DNA of 13,202 bases. Origin: an uncultured beta proteobacterium. GTDB lineage: Bacteria; Pseudomonadota; Gammaproteobacteria; Burkholderiales; Burkholderiaceae_C. The notes beneath the pieces are model-generated. The model ran no database searches and had not been told where the DNA came from. It was given only the letters and a program-made list of their open reading frames with translations. The stretch covers positions 1 through 13,202 of the forward strand of contig CAIOLZ010000274.1 of the NCBI GenBank assembly GCA_903859265.1. Reading direction: 5' to 3'. This document shows positions 1-7,490 of the stretch, piece after piece. The stretch's first letter is position 1; every line of letters starts with the position of its first letter. The position numbers were made by a program, and so were the translations under genes.

Positions 1-2
1 AG

Positions 3-236
3 CACACCAGCGTCATGATCACCACCAACCTGACGTTCGGTGAATGGGCCAGCGTGTTTGGGGATGCGAAGATGACCACGGCATTGCTGGATCGGCTCAC
101 GCACCACTGTCATATCGTGGAGAGCGGCAACGAGTCTTACCGCTTCCGCCACAGCACGGCCACGGCGAAGTCCCGCATCAAAGCAAGGGAGCAAACCAAA
201 CGACCCAAGGCAACAGATCAGGAGGTGCCGTTCTGA
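3..236 (+). CDS. istB: IS21-family transposase helper ATPase IstB, C-terminal part (5' cut by window edge)
   Basis: This is the last 77 residues of an IstB-type AAA+ helper protein, the ATPase that assists the IstA transposase of IS21-family elements. The frame is open from base 3 (codons for HTSVMITTNL...), so the apparent Met at base 15 is internal and the real start lies left of the window. The recognisable part is the conserved IstB C-terminal motif: an ITTNLTFGEW block, then GDAKMTTALLDRLTHHC and a SYRFRHS ending (quoted from memory of the family). The Walker A and B motifs would lie upstream and cannot be seen. A basic tail rich in Lys, Arg and Thr ends the protein. The gene marks the right-hand part of an insertion sequence whose istA would lie further left. 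Whether the element is intact cannot be judged here. Confidence 0.88.
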   Translation, partial: HTSVMITTNLTFGEWASVFGDAKMTTALLDRLTHHCHIVESGNESYRFRHSTATAKSRIKAREQTKRPKATDQEVPF

Positions 237-245
237 CAACCGCTC

Positions 246-292
246 AGCGTGGAAATCCGCTTCGGGCTACGCCCTGCGCGGCTTCCCACGCT
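246..292 (+). repeat. Hairpin immediately downstream of istB
   Basis: The 15-base arms at 246-260 and 278-292 are inverted copies matching at 13 of 15 positions, with a 17-base loop. The stem starts 9 bases after the istB stop. There is no T-run after it, so it is not a standard rho-independent terminator. It may be an RNA structure ending or protecting the istA-istB transcript, or part of the element's end. Confidence 0.6.
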
Positions 293-341
293 GGATGTGA
301 GTGAACATGAAGTTGTATTGAAAACTATCCGTGAGATAAAC

Positions 342-350
342 TTATCCACA
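342..350 (+). other. DnaA-box-like 9-mer TTATCCACA
   Basis: The nine bases match the Escherichia coli DnaA box consensus exactly. It stands alone: I saw no cluster of further boxes, no AT-rich unwinding region and no dnaA, dnaN or rpmH nearby. It therefore does not support a replication origin. It may be a chance match or a site within the end of the insertion sequence. Confidence 0.3.
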
Positions 351-351
351 G

Positions 352-371
352 GTCAGTCATTCAAGACTGAC
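352..371. repeat. Small perfect inverted repeat (7-bp arms)
   Basis: GTCAGTC at 352-358 is mirrored by GACTGAC at 365-371 around a 6-base spacer. It begins two bases after the DnaA-box-like 9-mer. It could be an operator, part of the IS terminus, or chance. Confidence 0.4.
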
Positions 372-391
372 TGCATTCCCTGAGTATTCGC

Positions 392-429
392 TCGGCGCGC
401 ACGCCTGAGGAATATTGGACGCGCGCCGA
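392..429. repeat. GC-rich 9-bp perfect inverted repeat with 20-base loop
   Basis: TCGGCGCGC at 392-400 pairs perfectly with GCGCGCCGA at 421-429. The GC-rich stem would be stable in RNA of either strand, but no T-run follows on either side. It may be a remnant of an element end or a structured non-coding segment. Confidence 0.5.
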
Positions 430-571
430 CACCTACTGTTGTAATCTTCATTTCGGACGCTCCTGTCGGTTGAAGTGGATGAAATCGCATCTCCACTTTG
501 GCACAATTCGATGCTGCTAGAGGTGGGAGCGTCCATCCCATTGGGCCTTTAAGCGCCAAACTTCAGAACCG

Positions 572-1450
572 TCAACCCTTCTCCAACCAGCGACCCGTAT
601 CTTCCAACCCCTGCGCATAGGTGCTTTGCACCTTGGCACCGCTGGTGCAATCCATGTTGATGGCGTCTACTTTGCGGCTGGGTTGCAAATAGGTGCGCCC
701 CTGATAGTCGAACGCTTGCGGCAGATCCGACCGATGACGCGTCAGCAGCACCAGCGTGCCCGCGTCGTCCGCACGGTCTTGCGGCAGTGGCACGTTGTCA
801 TAAAACCCACCGTCCAGTGCAGCGCGGCCATTGACTTTGTGGCTAGGCGTAATGGGCACAGCAGCACCCGACGCCAGTAGCAGGCTGCGGGCATCGTCAA
901 GTTGCGGGCAATCGGTCAGATCGTGGTACTCGCTACGAAGCCCCACCCAATGGGGCAGGCGACCATGGAAAGTCTTGAGCCAGAATTTTTCGGTGGAGTA
1001 CAGGGCTAGGGCCACCGCGGTAGACAAGGTCACCGGCAGGTAAGGAATCGGGCGGGTAATGGCCACATCCACTTTCAGCGAGCCCCTTTGAAGTTTTTGC
1101 AAATCCGCCCCCTGCAGAAAGCTCTCAATCCAGTCGGGGTAGATACGCGGCAGCACAAACGGCCGTTTGCCTCTGAGCAGGTCGCTCCAGATGATGTTTC
1201 TGGGCGTATTGTTAAAGCGTTCCACCGCAGCTCGCAAAGAATCCTGCATGCGTCCGGTGGCAAACGCGGTGGCAATGCCAGCACCCGCACTCACCCCGAT
1301 CAACCGTCTGACTTGCCAATTGGCCTGCTCACACAGCCGCTCCACTGCACCAGCCTGCCACCAGCAGCGATTACCGCCACCCGCAAACACTGCAGTATGA
1401 AACGTTCGGCTTAAGAATTCAGCGGGACTGATGGCTTTGATGGTGTTCAT
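572..1450 (-). CDS. Patatin-like phospholipase family protein
   Basis: This 292-residue protein has the Ser-Asp dyad lipase fold of the patatin family, whose members are acyl hydrolases acting on phospholipids or related lipid esters. The motifs are in order: a Gly-rich oxyanion-hole loop AGGGNR (residues 23-28), the nucleophile elbow GVSAG with Ser54 (52-56), and DGG with catalytic Asp213. There is no signal peptide, so it is probably cytoplasmic or peripherally membrane-bound. A short hydrophobic segment lies near residues 137-151. I chose the ATG at 1450 because AGGA sits 5 bases before it. An in-frame ATG eight codons upstream (1474) has its AGGA only 2 bases away. No partner gene is coupled to it: HD-GYP lies 390 bases upstream on the same strand and the IS21 remnant is downstream. 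The substrate cannot be told from sequence. Confidence 0.88.
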   Translation of the reverse strand: MNTIKAISPAEFLSRTFHTAVFAGGGNRCWWQAGAVERLCEQANWQVRRLIGVSAGAGIATAFATGRMQDSLRAAVERFNNTPRNIIWSDLLRGKRPFVLPRIYPDWIESFLQGADLQKLQRGSLKVDVAITRPIPYLPVTLSTAVALALYSTEKFWLKTFHGRLPHWVGLRSEYHDLTDCPQLDDARSLLLASGAAVPITPSHKVNGRAALDGGFYDNVPLPQDRADDAGTLVLLTRHRSDLPQAFDYQGRTYLQPSRKVDAINMDCTSGAKVQSTYAQGLEDTGRWLEKG

Positions 1451-1840
1451 AAAAATCCTAGATGTTGTGCTCATTTTCCTATCAGTTCATTTCGTGTTGT
1501 TTGGAGCCATCGGATGGCTAGTTGATTGGTACTTTTTTCAAGGTCCAGCTTCAAGAACGCCGCAACCAGAGTACGCGGGCATTATGTAGACAGCGCATTT
1601 GCAAAGGGCCAATATTGCCTTGCCTCGAGCGGAGGATTCAGTCTAGCGACTCAGGACGATCATTCAATCCAGTCTCACTAACTTCTGTATTTTTTCTCAT
1701 TAACTACTGATAAAACGTTGCAAAAATGCTTGAGTTTTCTCAAGATCAACTGATTGTTCACATGAAAAACCAACCCAGGTCTCTGTACCGCTCGGGCACG
1801 CTGGCCTCGATTGATCTTTGTGTTTATCCGGGACGCTTGG
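1451..1840. other. Non-coding gap upstream of the patatin gene
   Basis: I see no credible gene in these 390 bases. They are more AT-rich than the flanks, especially 1685-1765, as expected for a regulatory region. They hold a weak terminator-like hairpin for the upstream HD-GYP gene (1722-1744). A speculative minus-strand promoter for the patatin gene has -35 TTGGCC at 1612-1607 and -10 TACATA at 1588-1583, with an 18-base spacer. The promoter call is weak, and the 62-codon plus-strand frame at 1522-1710 looks like noise. Confidence 0.5.
1722..1744 (-). terminator. Weak hairpin plus U-tract after the HD-GYP gene
   Basis: On the minus strand CTTGAG, a 4-base loop AAAA and CTCAAG form a perfect 6-bp stem (1729-1744), followed within two bases by TTTTT (1726-1722). 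It lies about 97 bases past the HD-GYP stop codon. The stem is short and only half GC, so termination efficiency is uncertain. Confidence 0.35.
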
Positions 1841-3217
1841 TTACACAGAAGGGTTCTTAAAGTCGGCCATCGCCTGGGTCAGCGCTTCGAAGCAGTTGGG
1901 ATCAAGCGCTGTGCCCACCGTCTTCTTCATCATCTGCAATGTATCAACCACTGGCACCGCCCCACGGTAAGGCCGCTCGGCCGTTATTGCGTCAAAGATA
2001 TCCGCAGTGGTAATGATGCGTGTTTCCATGGAAATATCCGCTGCGAACAAACCGCGTGGGTAGCCGCCGCCGTCAAGGCGCTCATGATGGGCGCCTGATA
2101 TGCGCGCAAGTTCTTTGAACGCATCAATGCGGGAAAGAATGGACTCGGTCAAGGCCGCATGCATGCGGACTTCTTTCCATTCCCTGTCGTCCAACTTGCC
2201 GGCCTTGTCCAAGATGCTGTTGCTGACGCCTAATTTTCCAACGTCATGCAGCAAGGCTCCGCGTTTGAGCCAGCGCCGGCGGTCATCGTCTAGACCCATC
2301 TGTTTGCCAATGAGGTCTGTGTACAAAGCGACCCGCGCACTATGCCCACTGGTGTACGGACTTTTGGAATCGACCACTTGGCCGAACGCGGTCGCGATGT
2401 CGTCAAGGTAATCTTCGTCCAGAGGTACTTCATATTGTGCGGGCTCAAGGGCTTCGACTGCCTTGCCGACATGCCGGGACGTCAAAGTGGTCCAGAATCC
2501 GTCCTGCAACGCAACGCGCTGAAATGCCTCTACCAGCGCAGGGTCGAACCAAGTGCCTTTTCGGGCCGCAAGCTCTGCCAAAGCCGCCTCTTTGCCATCC
2601 GCGGTAAAGAACACATCTACGACCTGAGCCAGTAAAGCAATTCTGGAGTAAACCGGAATGGCCTCGCCTGCCACTCTATGCGGCTTGCCTGATCCATTCC
2701 AGTGCTCGTCCAGACTGTAAATTCCTTGGGCAACGCCCTCGGAAAACCGCAGCAGTCTGGCAATCTCTGCGCCACGCTGGCATCGTGTCTGAATCAACTG
2801 TCGAGATAGTTCTGGCCCGTTCTGGAAGATATTCAAGGTGCTTTTAAACCGTTCTGCCAGTCCTGCCTTCAATCCGGTGTGCTGAAGAACGAAGCGAACC
2901 ACCTGCGGCAAACCGTCCCCTACAAACTTGAAATCACGTTTGAAATTCAAGTCGTCAGTGAGGTAGAGCTCACAAATACGGGCAGCATTGCTGCTGCAAC
3001 CCAGGTCTTTTAACAACAGCGTGTAATAGAGTTCCCATAACTGCTGCTCACCGAGGCCGATTTCGCGACCCACGAGCGTTCCGATAAAGCAGCACCGAAT
3101 GCAATGACCCTCTGGTTGTCCCTCCGTTATATCGAGGGCATGACTTAGCGCACTGATGAGCTGCGACAACTTGAGTGAAGTGGCGGCAACCGTAAAGTTA
3201 GTGGTAGTCAATGGCAT
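1841..3217 (-). CDS. HD-GYP domain phosphohydrolase with a second, degenerate HD module
   Basis: The 458-residue protein is a probable cyclic di-nucleotide phosphodiesterase. Its C-terminal half (about 270-458) is a canonical HD-GYP domain: SGHSARV with His292, LLHDVGKLG with His324-Asp325 and Lys328, His353, the HHERLDGGGYP signature at 377-387, and a TTADIFDAI segment with Asp406. This metal-binding set suggests an active enzyme that hydrolyses c-di-GMP, though some HD-GYP proteins use other substrates. The N-terminal half repeats the pattern in decayed form: His38 in EGHCIRC, KDLG at 70-73 with Lys replacing the HD histidine, and DEHWNGSGKP at 170-179 in place of HHExxDGxGYP. It has no receiver, PAS or membrane segment, so it is a soluble protein. 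No clear Shine-Dalgarno precedes the ATG. It diverges from the aldo-keto reductase gene. Confidence 0.9.
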   Translation of the reverse strand: MPLTTTNFTVAATSLKLSQLISALSHALDITEGQPEGHCIRCCFIGTLVGREIGLGEQQLWELYYTLLLKDLGCSSNAARICELYLTDDLNFKRDFKFVGDGLPQVVRFVLQHTGLKAGLAERFKSTLNIFQNGPELSRQLIQTRCQRGAEIARLLRFSEGVAQGIYSLDEHWNGSGKPHRVAGEAIPVYSRIALLAQVVDVFFTADGKEAALAELAARKGTWFDPALVEAFQRVALQDGFWTTLTSRHVGKAVEALEPAQYEVPLDEDYLDDIATAFGQVVDSKSPYTSGHSARVALYTDLIGKQMGLDDDRRRWLKRGALLHDVGKLGVSNSILDKAGKLDDREWKEVRMHAALTESILSRIDAFKELARISGAHHERLDGGGYPRGLFAADISMETRIITTADIFDAITAERPYRGAVPVVDTLQMMKKTVGTALDPNCFEALTQAMADFKNPSV

Positions 3218-3465
3218 GGATGATTCACGTTTCTAATGAAGTTTGGACCATTAGATGTTGAACGTCAAACCCCTGCTAGGGTCGTGGACAGTTGGTATCA
3301 CACTGCCTTCCATCGTGCTGCCTCACGCCTTGGCAATCCACTTCCAATCCCGCATGGCGACGCCACCGCATCATTGAAATCCGCAAGCAGCAGATAATCC
3401 AACGCAAGCAGTGACTCGAAGGTATCGAGCTCTCTCGCCATCAACCGATTCTTCACACGATCACC

Positions 3466-4515
3466 ATGAATTACCACGCCAACACAAACCGCTACAACGG
3501 CACCATGGCTTACCGCACCTGCGGCAAAAGCGGCCTTAAGTTGCCCGCCATTTCGCTCGGGCTTTGGCACAACTTCGGCGATACAACGCCGATGGAAACG
3601 CAACGCCAGATGCTGCGCACGGCCTTCGATTTGGGCATTACCCATTTCGACCTTGCCAACAACTACGGTCCGCCGTATGGCAGTGCCGAGATAAATTTTG
3701 GCGAGCATCTGCGACGTGACTTCAAACCCTACCGCGACGAACTGCTGATCTCCAGCAAGGCCGGTTGGGATATGTGGCCGGGGCCCTATGGACAAGGTGG
3801 CGGTTCGCGCAAATATGTGATGGCCAGCCTGGACCAAAGCTTGCGGCGCATGGGCTTGGACTACGTGGACATTTTTTACTCCCACCGATTCGATCCCGAC
3901 ACCCCGCTGGAAGAAACCATGGGTGCGCTGGCCAGCGCGGTGCAACAGGGTAAGGCGCTGTATGTGGGCATCAGTAGCTACTCCGCCGGCAAAACGCGCG
4001 AAGCTGCTGGCATTTTGAAAAGCATGGGTGTCAAGGCCTTGATTCACCAACCGTCATACAGCCTTTTGAATCGCTGGATTGAGGAAGATTTGCTCGACGC
4101 CCTGGACGACACGGGCATGGGCTGCATTGCCTTCAGCGCGTTGGCGCAAGGTTTGCTCAGCGACAAATACCTCAACGGAATTCCCGCCGATGCCCGCATC
4201 AACCGCCCCGGCGGCGGGTCATTTACGAAGGCCCATCTGAGCGATCAAAACCTCCAACATGTGCGCGCACTCAACGACATTGCGCAGGCACGTGGGCAGT
4301 CTCTGGCGCAAATGGCGACAGCCTGGGTGTTGCGCGATGCCAGGGTCACGTCGGCGCTGATCGGCGCGAGCAAACCGGCGCAGATTGTGGAATTGGCGCA
4401 GGCTCTGAACGGGCCCGCTTTTTCGGCCGACGAACTCGCGGCCATTGACCGCCACGCGGTCGAAGGCGGGATCAATCTGTGGCAAAAACCGTCCACGGAC
4501 CAGCGGCCTTCCTGA
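3466..4515 (+). CDS. Aldo-keto reductase, YghZ/Gpr (L-glyceraldehyde 3-phosphate reductase) type
   Basis: The 349-residue cytosolic NADPH-dependent oxidoreductase closely follows E. coli YghZ/Gpr as I remember it. That enzyme is about 346 residues long, reduces L-glyceraldehyde 3-phosphate and methylglyoxal, and belongs to the AKR14/Kv-beta-like branch. The catalytic tetrad is visible: Asp62 and Tyr67 in HFDLANNYGPPYG, Lys98 in SSKAGWDMWPGPYG, and His140 in FYSHR. The C-terminal cofactor region SALIGASKPAQ is present. The start at 3466 reproduces the family's N-terminus (a short ANxxRY segment before YRTCGKSGL), and the alternative ATG at 3505 would remove it. No strong Shine-Dalgarno is seen. 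The DMT transporter follows after 17 bases and is probably co-transcribed. The exact physiological aldehyde is an inference. Confidence 0.92.
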   Translation: MNYHANTNRYNGTMAYRTCGKSGLKLPAISLGLWHNFGDTTPMETQRQMLRTAFDLGITHFDLANNYGPPYGSAEINFGEHLRRDFKPYRDELLISSKAGWDMWPGPYGQGGGSRKYVMASLDQSLRRMGLDYVDIFYSHRFDPDTPLEETMGALASAVQQGKALYVGISSYSAGKTREAAGILKSMGVKALIHQPSYSLLNRWIEEDLLDALDDTGMGCIAFSALAQGLLSDKYLNGIPADARINRPGGGSFTKAHLSDQNLQHVRALNDIAQARGQSLAQMATAWVLRDARVTSALIGASKPAQIVELAQALNGPAFSADELAAIDRHAVEGGINLWQKPSTDQRPS

Positions 4516-4532
4516 AATTTGGCTACCGCTGG

Positions 4533-5414
4533 ATGAAGTCGTCGTATCAGAACCCAACGCGCAGCAACGTTCGGGCTACCGCTCTCGCGCTTGGGGCAAT
4601 CGCGCTGTGGGGTACTTTGGCGCCGTTGGGCATTGCGCTACAGCATGTACCGCCATTTTTACTGACCGGCCTTGGTCTGCTCGTGGGCAGCTTTATCGCT
4701 GGGCCACTATCGGGCTGGCGCGTCGCCATGTTCAAGGTGCCGGGCAGAACGCTGACCTTGGGCGTGTACGGCTTGTTTGGTTTCCATTTTTTGCTGTTCA
4801 TTGCCCTGCGCCATGCACCGCCGGTACAGGCCAATCTGGTGAACTATCTCTGGCCGCTCGGGATCGTACTGATGGCTCCTTTGTTTTTGACCGGGGTGCG
4901 CCTGACAGCGCTGCACGTGGTAGCTGCGCTGGTCGGGTTTGCCGGCGCGGCCCTGGCGATTGCCGGTGGACAGGATTTGCAAGGTGGCTTTGCCTGGGGT
5001 TATGTGCTGGCGCTCATGTCCGCGTTTGTCTGGGCCAGTTATTCACTGCTGAGCCAACGCGTGCCACCTTTTCCGACCGCGGCAATGGGGCTGTTCGGGT
5101 TGGTCTCGGGAGTGCTATCGCTGGTCTGCCATGCACTGCTGGAGCCGCGGGTGCAACTCAGTGGTCACGATATGGTGCTGATACTGGGTTTGGGATTGGG
5201 GCCACTGGGCGGGGCGTTTTACCTATGGGATGCAGCGCTCAAACGCGGAGACCCCCGCCATATTGGTGTGCTGTCGTTTTTAACGCCATTGCTGTCCACA
5301 TTGGCTCTGCTGTGGCTGCGTTCCGAGGTTCCCAGTTCTTCGGTCATCGCCGCTGCCGTGCTTATCATTGGAGCCGCGGTGCTGGGCTCCTACGCAGGAA
5401 AAACCCGTCGCTAA
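4533..5414 (+). CDS. EamA/DMT-family inner-membrane transporter (YddG/RhtA-like)
   Basis: The 293-residue, highly hydrophobic protein has the layout of the drug/metabolite transporter superfamily: two EamA repeats of about five helices each, at roughly 14-146 and 153-287. Marks of the family are ALWGTLAPLG in helix 1, QANLVNYLWPLGIVLMAP at 99-116 closing the first repeat, FVWASYSLLSQ at 165-175 opening the second, and LSFLTPLLSTLALLWL at 248-263. The NYLWPL motif resembles YddG-type aromatic amino acid exporters, but the substrate cannot be assigned. I start it at the ATG 17 bases after the aldo-keto reductase stop. An in-frame ATG at 4479 would overlap that gene and add 18 residues with no membrane role. 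The gene converges with ptsI; the two stop codons are 8 bases apart with no obvious terminator between them. Confidence 0.85.
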   Translation: MKSSYQNPTRSNVRATALALGAIALWGTLAPLGIALQHVPPFLLTGLGLLVGSFIAGPLSGWRVAMFKVPGRTLTLGVYGLFGFHFLLFIALRHAPPVQANLVNYLWPLGIVLMAPLFLTGVRLTALHVVAALVGFAGAALAIAGGQDLQGGFAWGYVLALMSAFVWASYSLLSQRVPPFPTAAMGLFGLVSGVLSLVCHALLEPRVQLSGHDMVLILGLGLGPLGGAFYLWDAALKRGDPRHIGVLSFLTPLLSTLALLWLRSEVPSSSVIAAAVLIIGAAVLGSYAGKTRR

Positions 5415-5422
5415 AGTCGCTG

Positions 5423-7198
5423 TCAGGTCGCCGCCATGGCCAGCGCAGGGTCTTCTGCCTCCAGGACTCGGGTGGCCCAGGGCTGCAAGCGACTGGCATC
5501 GGAACGCAAAATTTCCTGTTTGACAGCCAATATCTGGGCCGGGTGCATCGAAAAACTGCGCAATCCCAGCCCCAGCAGCAATTTGGTGAGCCCAATGTCA
5601 CCTGCCATTTCGCCACAGACGCTGACGTCTTTGCCCTGCGCATTGCATTCGGTGATGGTGTCGGCGACCAGACGTAAAACGGCAGGATGCAGCGGGTCGT
5701 ACAAATGCGCCACCGACTCGTCCGCCCGGTCGATGGCCAGGGTGTACTGAATCAGGTCATTGGTGCCGATCGACAAAAAATCGAAGTGCTTTAAAAACAG
5801 TTTCAAACTTAATGCTGCCGCCGGGATTTCAATCATTGCGCCAAGCTTGACCGGTCCGAAGGCAACGCCTTTGTGGTCCAGCATGGCGCGGGCCTGCTCG
5901 ATGTGGGCCAGGGTTTGGCGAATTTCACTGGCATGCGCCAGCATCGGCACCAGCAATCGCACTTGCCCAAAAGCAGCAGCGCGCAAAATTGCCCGCAACT
6001 GGGTTAAAAACATCGCCGGGTCAGCCAGACTCCAGCGGATCGCGCGCAGGCCGAGAGCCGGATTCAAATGGGCATCATCGCGCAATGTTTCATCCAGTGG
6101 CTTGTCCGCACCCACGTCCACTGTGCGAATCGTGACCGGTAAACCGTGCATACCCTCGACGGCTTTCTTGTACGCCTGGAACTGTTCCTCTTCATCCGGC
6201 AAACGGCCCTGGCGCCCCATGAACAGGAATTCGCTGCGAAATAGTCCCACACCCAACGCACCGGCTTTCAAGGCAACGGCAGCGTCTTCCGGCATTTCAA
6301 TGTTCGCCAGCAGCTGCACTTTTTCCCCGTCCATCGTCACGGCGGGCGTATGCAACAAGCGCTGCAGGCGACCGCGCTCCAGCTCGCCTTGTCGTTGCTT
6401 AAAGCCGTATTCCGCAAGGATGATGCTCGAGGGATCAACGATGACCACGCCCGCATCGCCATCGATAATGACCCAGTCGTCCTGCCGCACCAACTGGCTG
6501 CAGGTTCGTGCGCCCACGACCGCCGGAATATCCATGCTGCGCGCCACAATCGCGGTGTGGGACGTCTTGCCACCGACATCGGTGATGAATCCCGCAAAAA
6601 GGCTTTGCTTGAACTGCAGCATGTCGGCTGGCGACAAATCGTGCGCGACCAGCACCAGCGGCACGTCCACCGTGTCATCCAGCAACAAGTCCTGCTGTGG
6701 CGACTTGCGCTCGGCCCGTGGCGTCAGCGCTGCAATCGGTGACGCCGTGCCTTTCATGGCACGCAAAACGCGCTCCACGATTTGCTCCAGATCCGCCTTG
6801 CGCTCGCGCAAATACGCGTCTTCCATCTCGTCGAACTGGCGCGAAATAATTTCAAGCTGTGTCGTCAATGCCCATTCGGCGTTGTACAGGCGGTCGGATA
6901 TCCAGTGCTTCACGCCGCTGATCAACTCTTCATCCTGCAAGAGCATCAGGTGCACATCCAGCAACGCAGCCAACTCTTGGGGTGCCTCTTTGGGGCCCAT
7001 GTTGGAAACGCTCTCCTGCAACCGGCGGATCTCGTCAATCACCGTGTCGCGGCCCGTACGCACGCGGCTGATTTCGGTTTCAATGTCCTGGGCAGCAATG
7101 AAATAGTGCGCCACATCCATGCGACTGGAAGCCACCAGAACAGCGCGCCCGATCGCAACGCCTCGGGATACAGCGAGACCGTGGATGCTAAATGTCAT
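5423..7198 (-). CDS. ptsI: Phosphoenolpyruvate-protein phosphotransferase (PTS Enzyme I)
   Basis: This 591-residue cytoplasmic enzyme starts the PTS relay by transferring phosphate from PEP to its own His and then to HPr His15. Domains in order: N-terminal HPr-binding region (about 1-150, with long helices), the phosphohistidine domain with GGKTSHTAIVARSMDIPAVVG carrying active-site His214, and the PEP-binding TIM barrel (about 270-570). The barrel has LFRSEFLFM (Arg321), KLGAMIEIPAAAL, SIGTNDLIQYTLAIDR and catalytic Cys528 in SVCGEMAGD. Length fits the family (about 575-590). I use the ATG at 7198 because MTFSIHGLAVSRGVAIGRA matches Enzyme I N-termini; the frame's upstream ATG at 7249 overlaps ptsH. 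The start is 22 bases after the ptsH stop without a strong ribosome site, which suggests translational coupling. Confidence 0.97.
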   Translation of the reverse strand: MTFSIHGLAVSRGVAIGRAVLVASSRMDVAHYFIAAQDIETEISRVRTGRDTVIDEIRRLQESVSNMGPKEAPQELAALLDVHLMLLQDEELISGVKHWISDRLYNAEWALTTQLEIISRQFDEMEDAYLRERKADLEQIVERVLRAMKGTASPIAALTPRAERKSPQQDLLLDDTVDVPLVLVAHDLSPADMLQFKQSLFAGFITDVGGKTSHTAIVARSMDIPAVVGARTCSQLVRQDDWVIIDGDAGVVIVDPSSIILAEYGFKQRQGELERGRLQRLLHTPAVTMDGEKVQLLANIEMPEDAAVALKAGALGVGLFRSEFLFMGRQGRLPDEEEQFQAYKKAVEGMHGLPVTIRTVDVGADKPLDETLRDDAHLNPALGLRAIRWSLADPAMFLTQLRAILRAAAFGQVRLLVPMLAHASEIRQTLAHIEQARAMLDHKGVAFGPVKLGAMIEIPAAALSLKLFLKHFDFLSIGTNDLIQYTLAIDRADESVAHLYDPLHPAVLRLVADTITECNAQGKDVSVCGEMAGDIGLTKLLLGLGLRSFSMHPAQILAVKQEILRSDASRLQPWATRVLEAEDPALAMAAT

Positions 7199-7220
7199 GG
7201 CGCGCCATGCAGGGCGAAGT

Positions 7221-7490
7221 TCATTCGCCCTCTCCAAACTTGTCGGCAATCAGCGCCAGCAAGGCGTTCATCGCCTCCTGTTCGCGTGGACCATCGGTTT
7301 CAAGTTCCACGTCGGAACCGATGCCGGCTGCCAGCATCATGACGCCCATGATGCTTTTGGCATTGACGCGTCTGTCACCGCGCGTCATCCAGACTTCGCA
7401 TGGGAAAGTGCCTGCCAGCTTGGTGAGCTTGGCAGACGCCCGGGCATGCAGGCCGAGCTTATTGACTATGGTCGTGGTGGTGTTGATCAT
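7221..7490 (-). CDS. ptsH: Phosphocarrier protein HPr
   Basis: The 89-residue phosphocarrier accepts phosphate from Enzyme I and passes it to EIIA. His15 sits in the signature NKLGLHARA (10-18), and Ser46 lies in NAKSIMGVMML (43-53), the site phosphorylated by HPr kinase. Many betaproteobacteria carry hprK, so regulatory Ser46 phosphorylation is plausible, but no hprK lies in this window. The length is normal. Its first 32 bases overlap the end of manX in another frame, and ptsI begins 22 bases after it. Only a weak purine-rich run (AAAGAAAAG) precedes the ATG, so translation is probably coupled to manX. Confidence 0.97.
   Translation of the reverse strand: MINTTTTIVNKLGLHARASAKLTKLAGTFPCEVWMTRGDRRVNAKSIMGVMMLAAGIGSDVELETDGPREQEAMNALLALIADKFGEGE

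Larger units (their letters stand above)
237..571. other. Non-coding stretch between istB and the patatin gene
   Basis: I see no convincing gene in these 335 bases. The stretch should contain the right end of the IS21-family element, but I could not fix the terminal inverted repeat or the target duplication without the left end. It holds a hairpin just after istB (246-292), a DnaA-box-like 9-mer (342-350), two more inverted repeats (352-371 and 392-429) and a 6-bp stem at 474-479/492-497. A 68-codon open frame on the minus strand (353-559) has no recognisable family features and I do not call it a gene. Confidence 0.6.

Noticed and set aside
342..350. Replication origin suggested by the DnaA-box match
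   Set aside because: Only a single box, with no AT-rich element and no dnaA/dnaN/rpmH context. A 9-mer match alone is not enough.
353..559. 68-codon minus-strand open frame
   Set aside because: No family resemblance and no clear ribosome site, and it spans the palindromes beside the IS remnant. Probably not a gene.
3298..4050. 250-codon minus-strand open frame
   Set aside because: Most of it is antisense to the well-supported aldo-keto reductase, and the translated product has no recognisable features. Only its last part outside the reductase is noted as a weak small-ORF candidate.
4445..5677. 410-codon plus-strand open frame across the DMT gene and into ptsI
   Set aside because: It is in a different frame from the clear 10-helix transporter and runs antisense into ptsI. 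The translation is Arg/Gly/Cys-rich noise.
5760..7106. 448-codon plus-strand open frame
   Set aside because: It lies wholly antisense to ptsI, is Ser/Arg/Thr-rich with no family motif, and ptsI has all Enzyme I signatures. It is a high-GC shadow frame.
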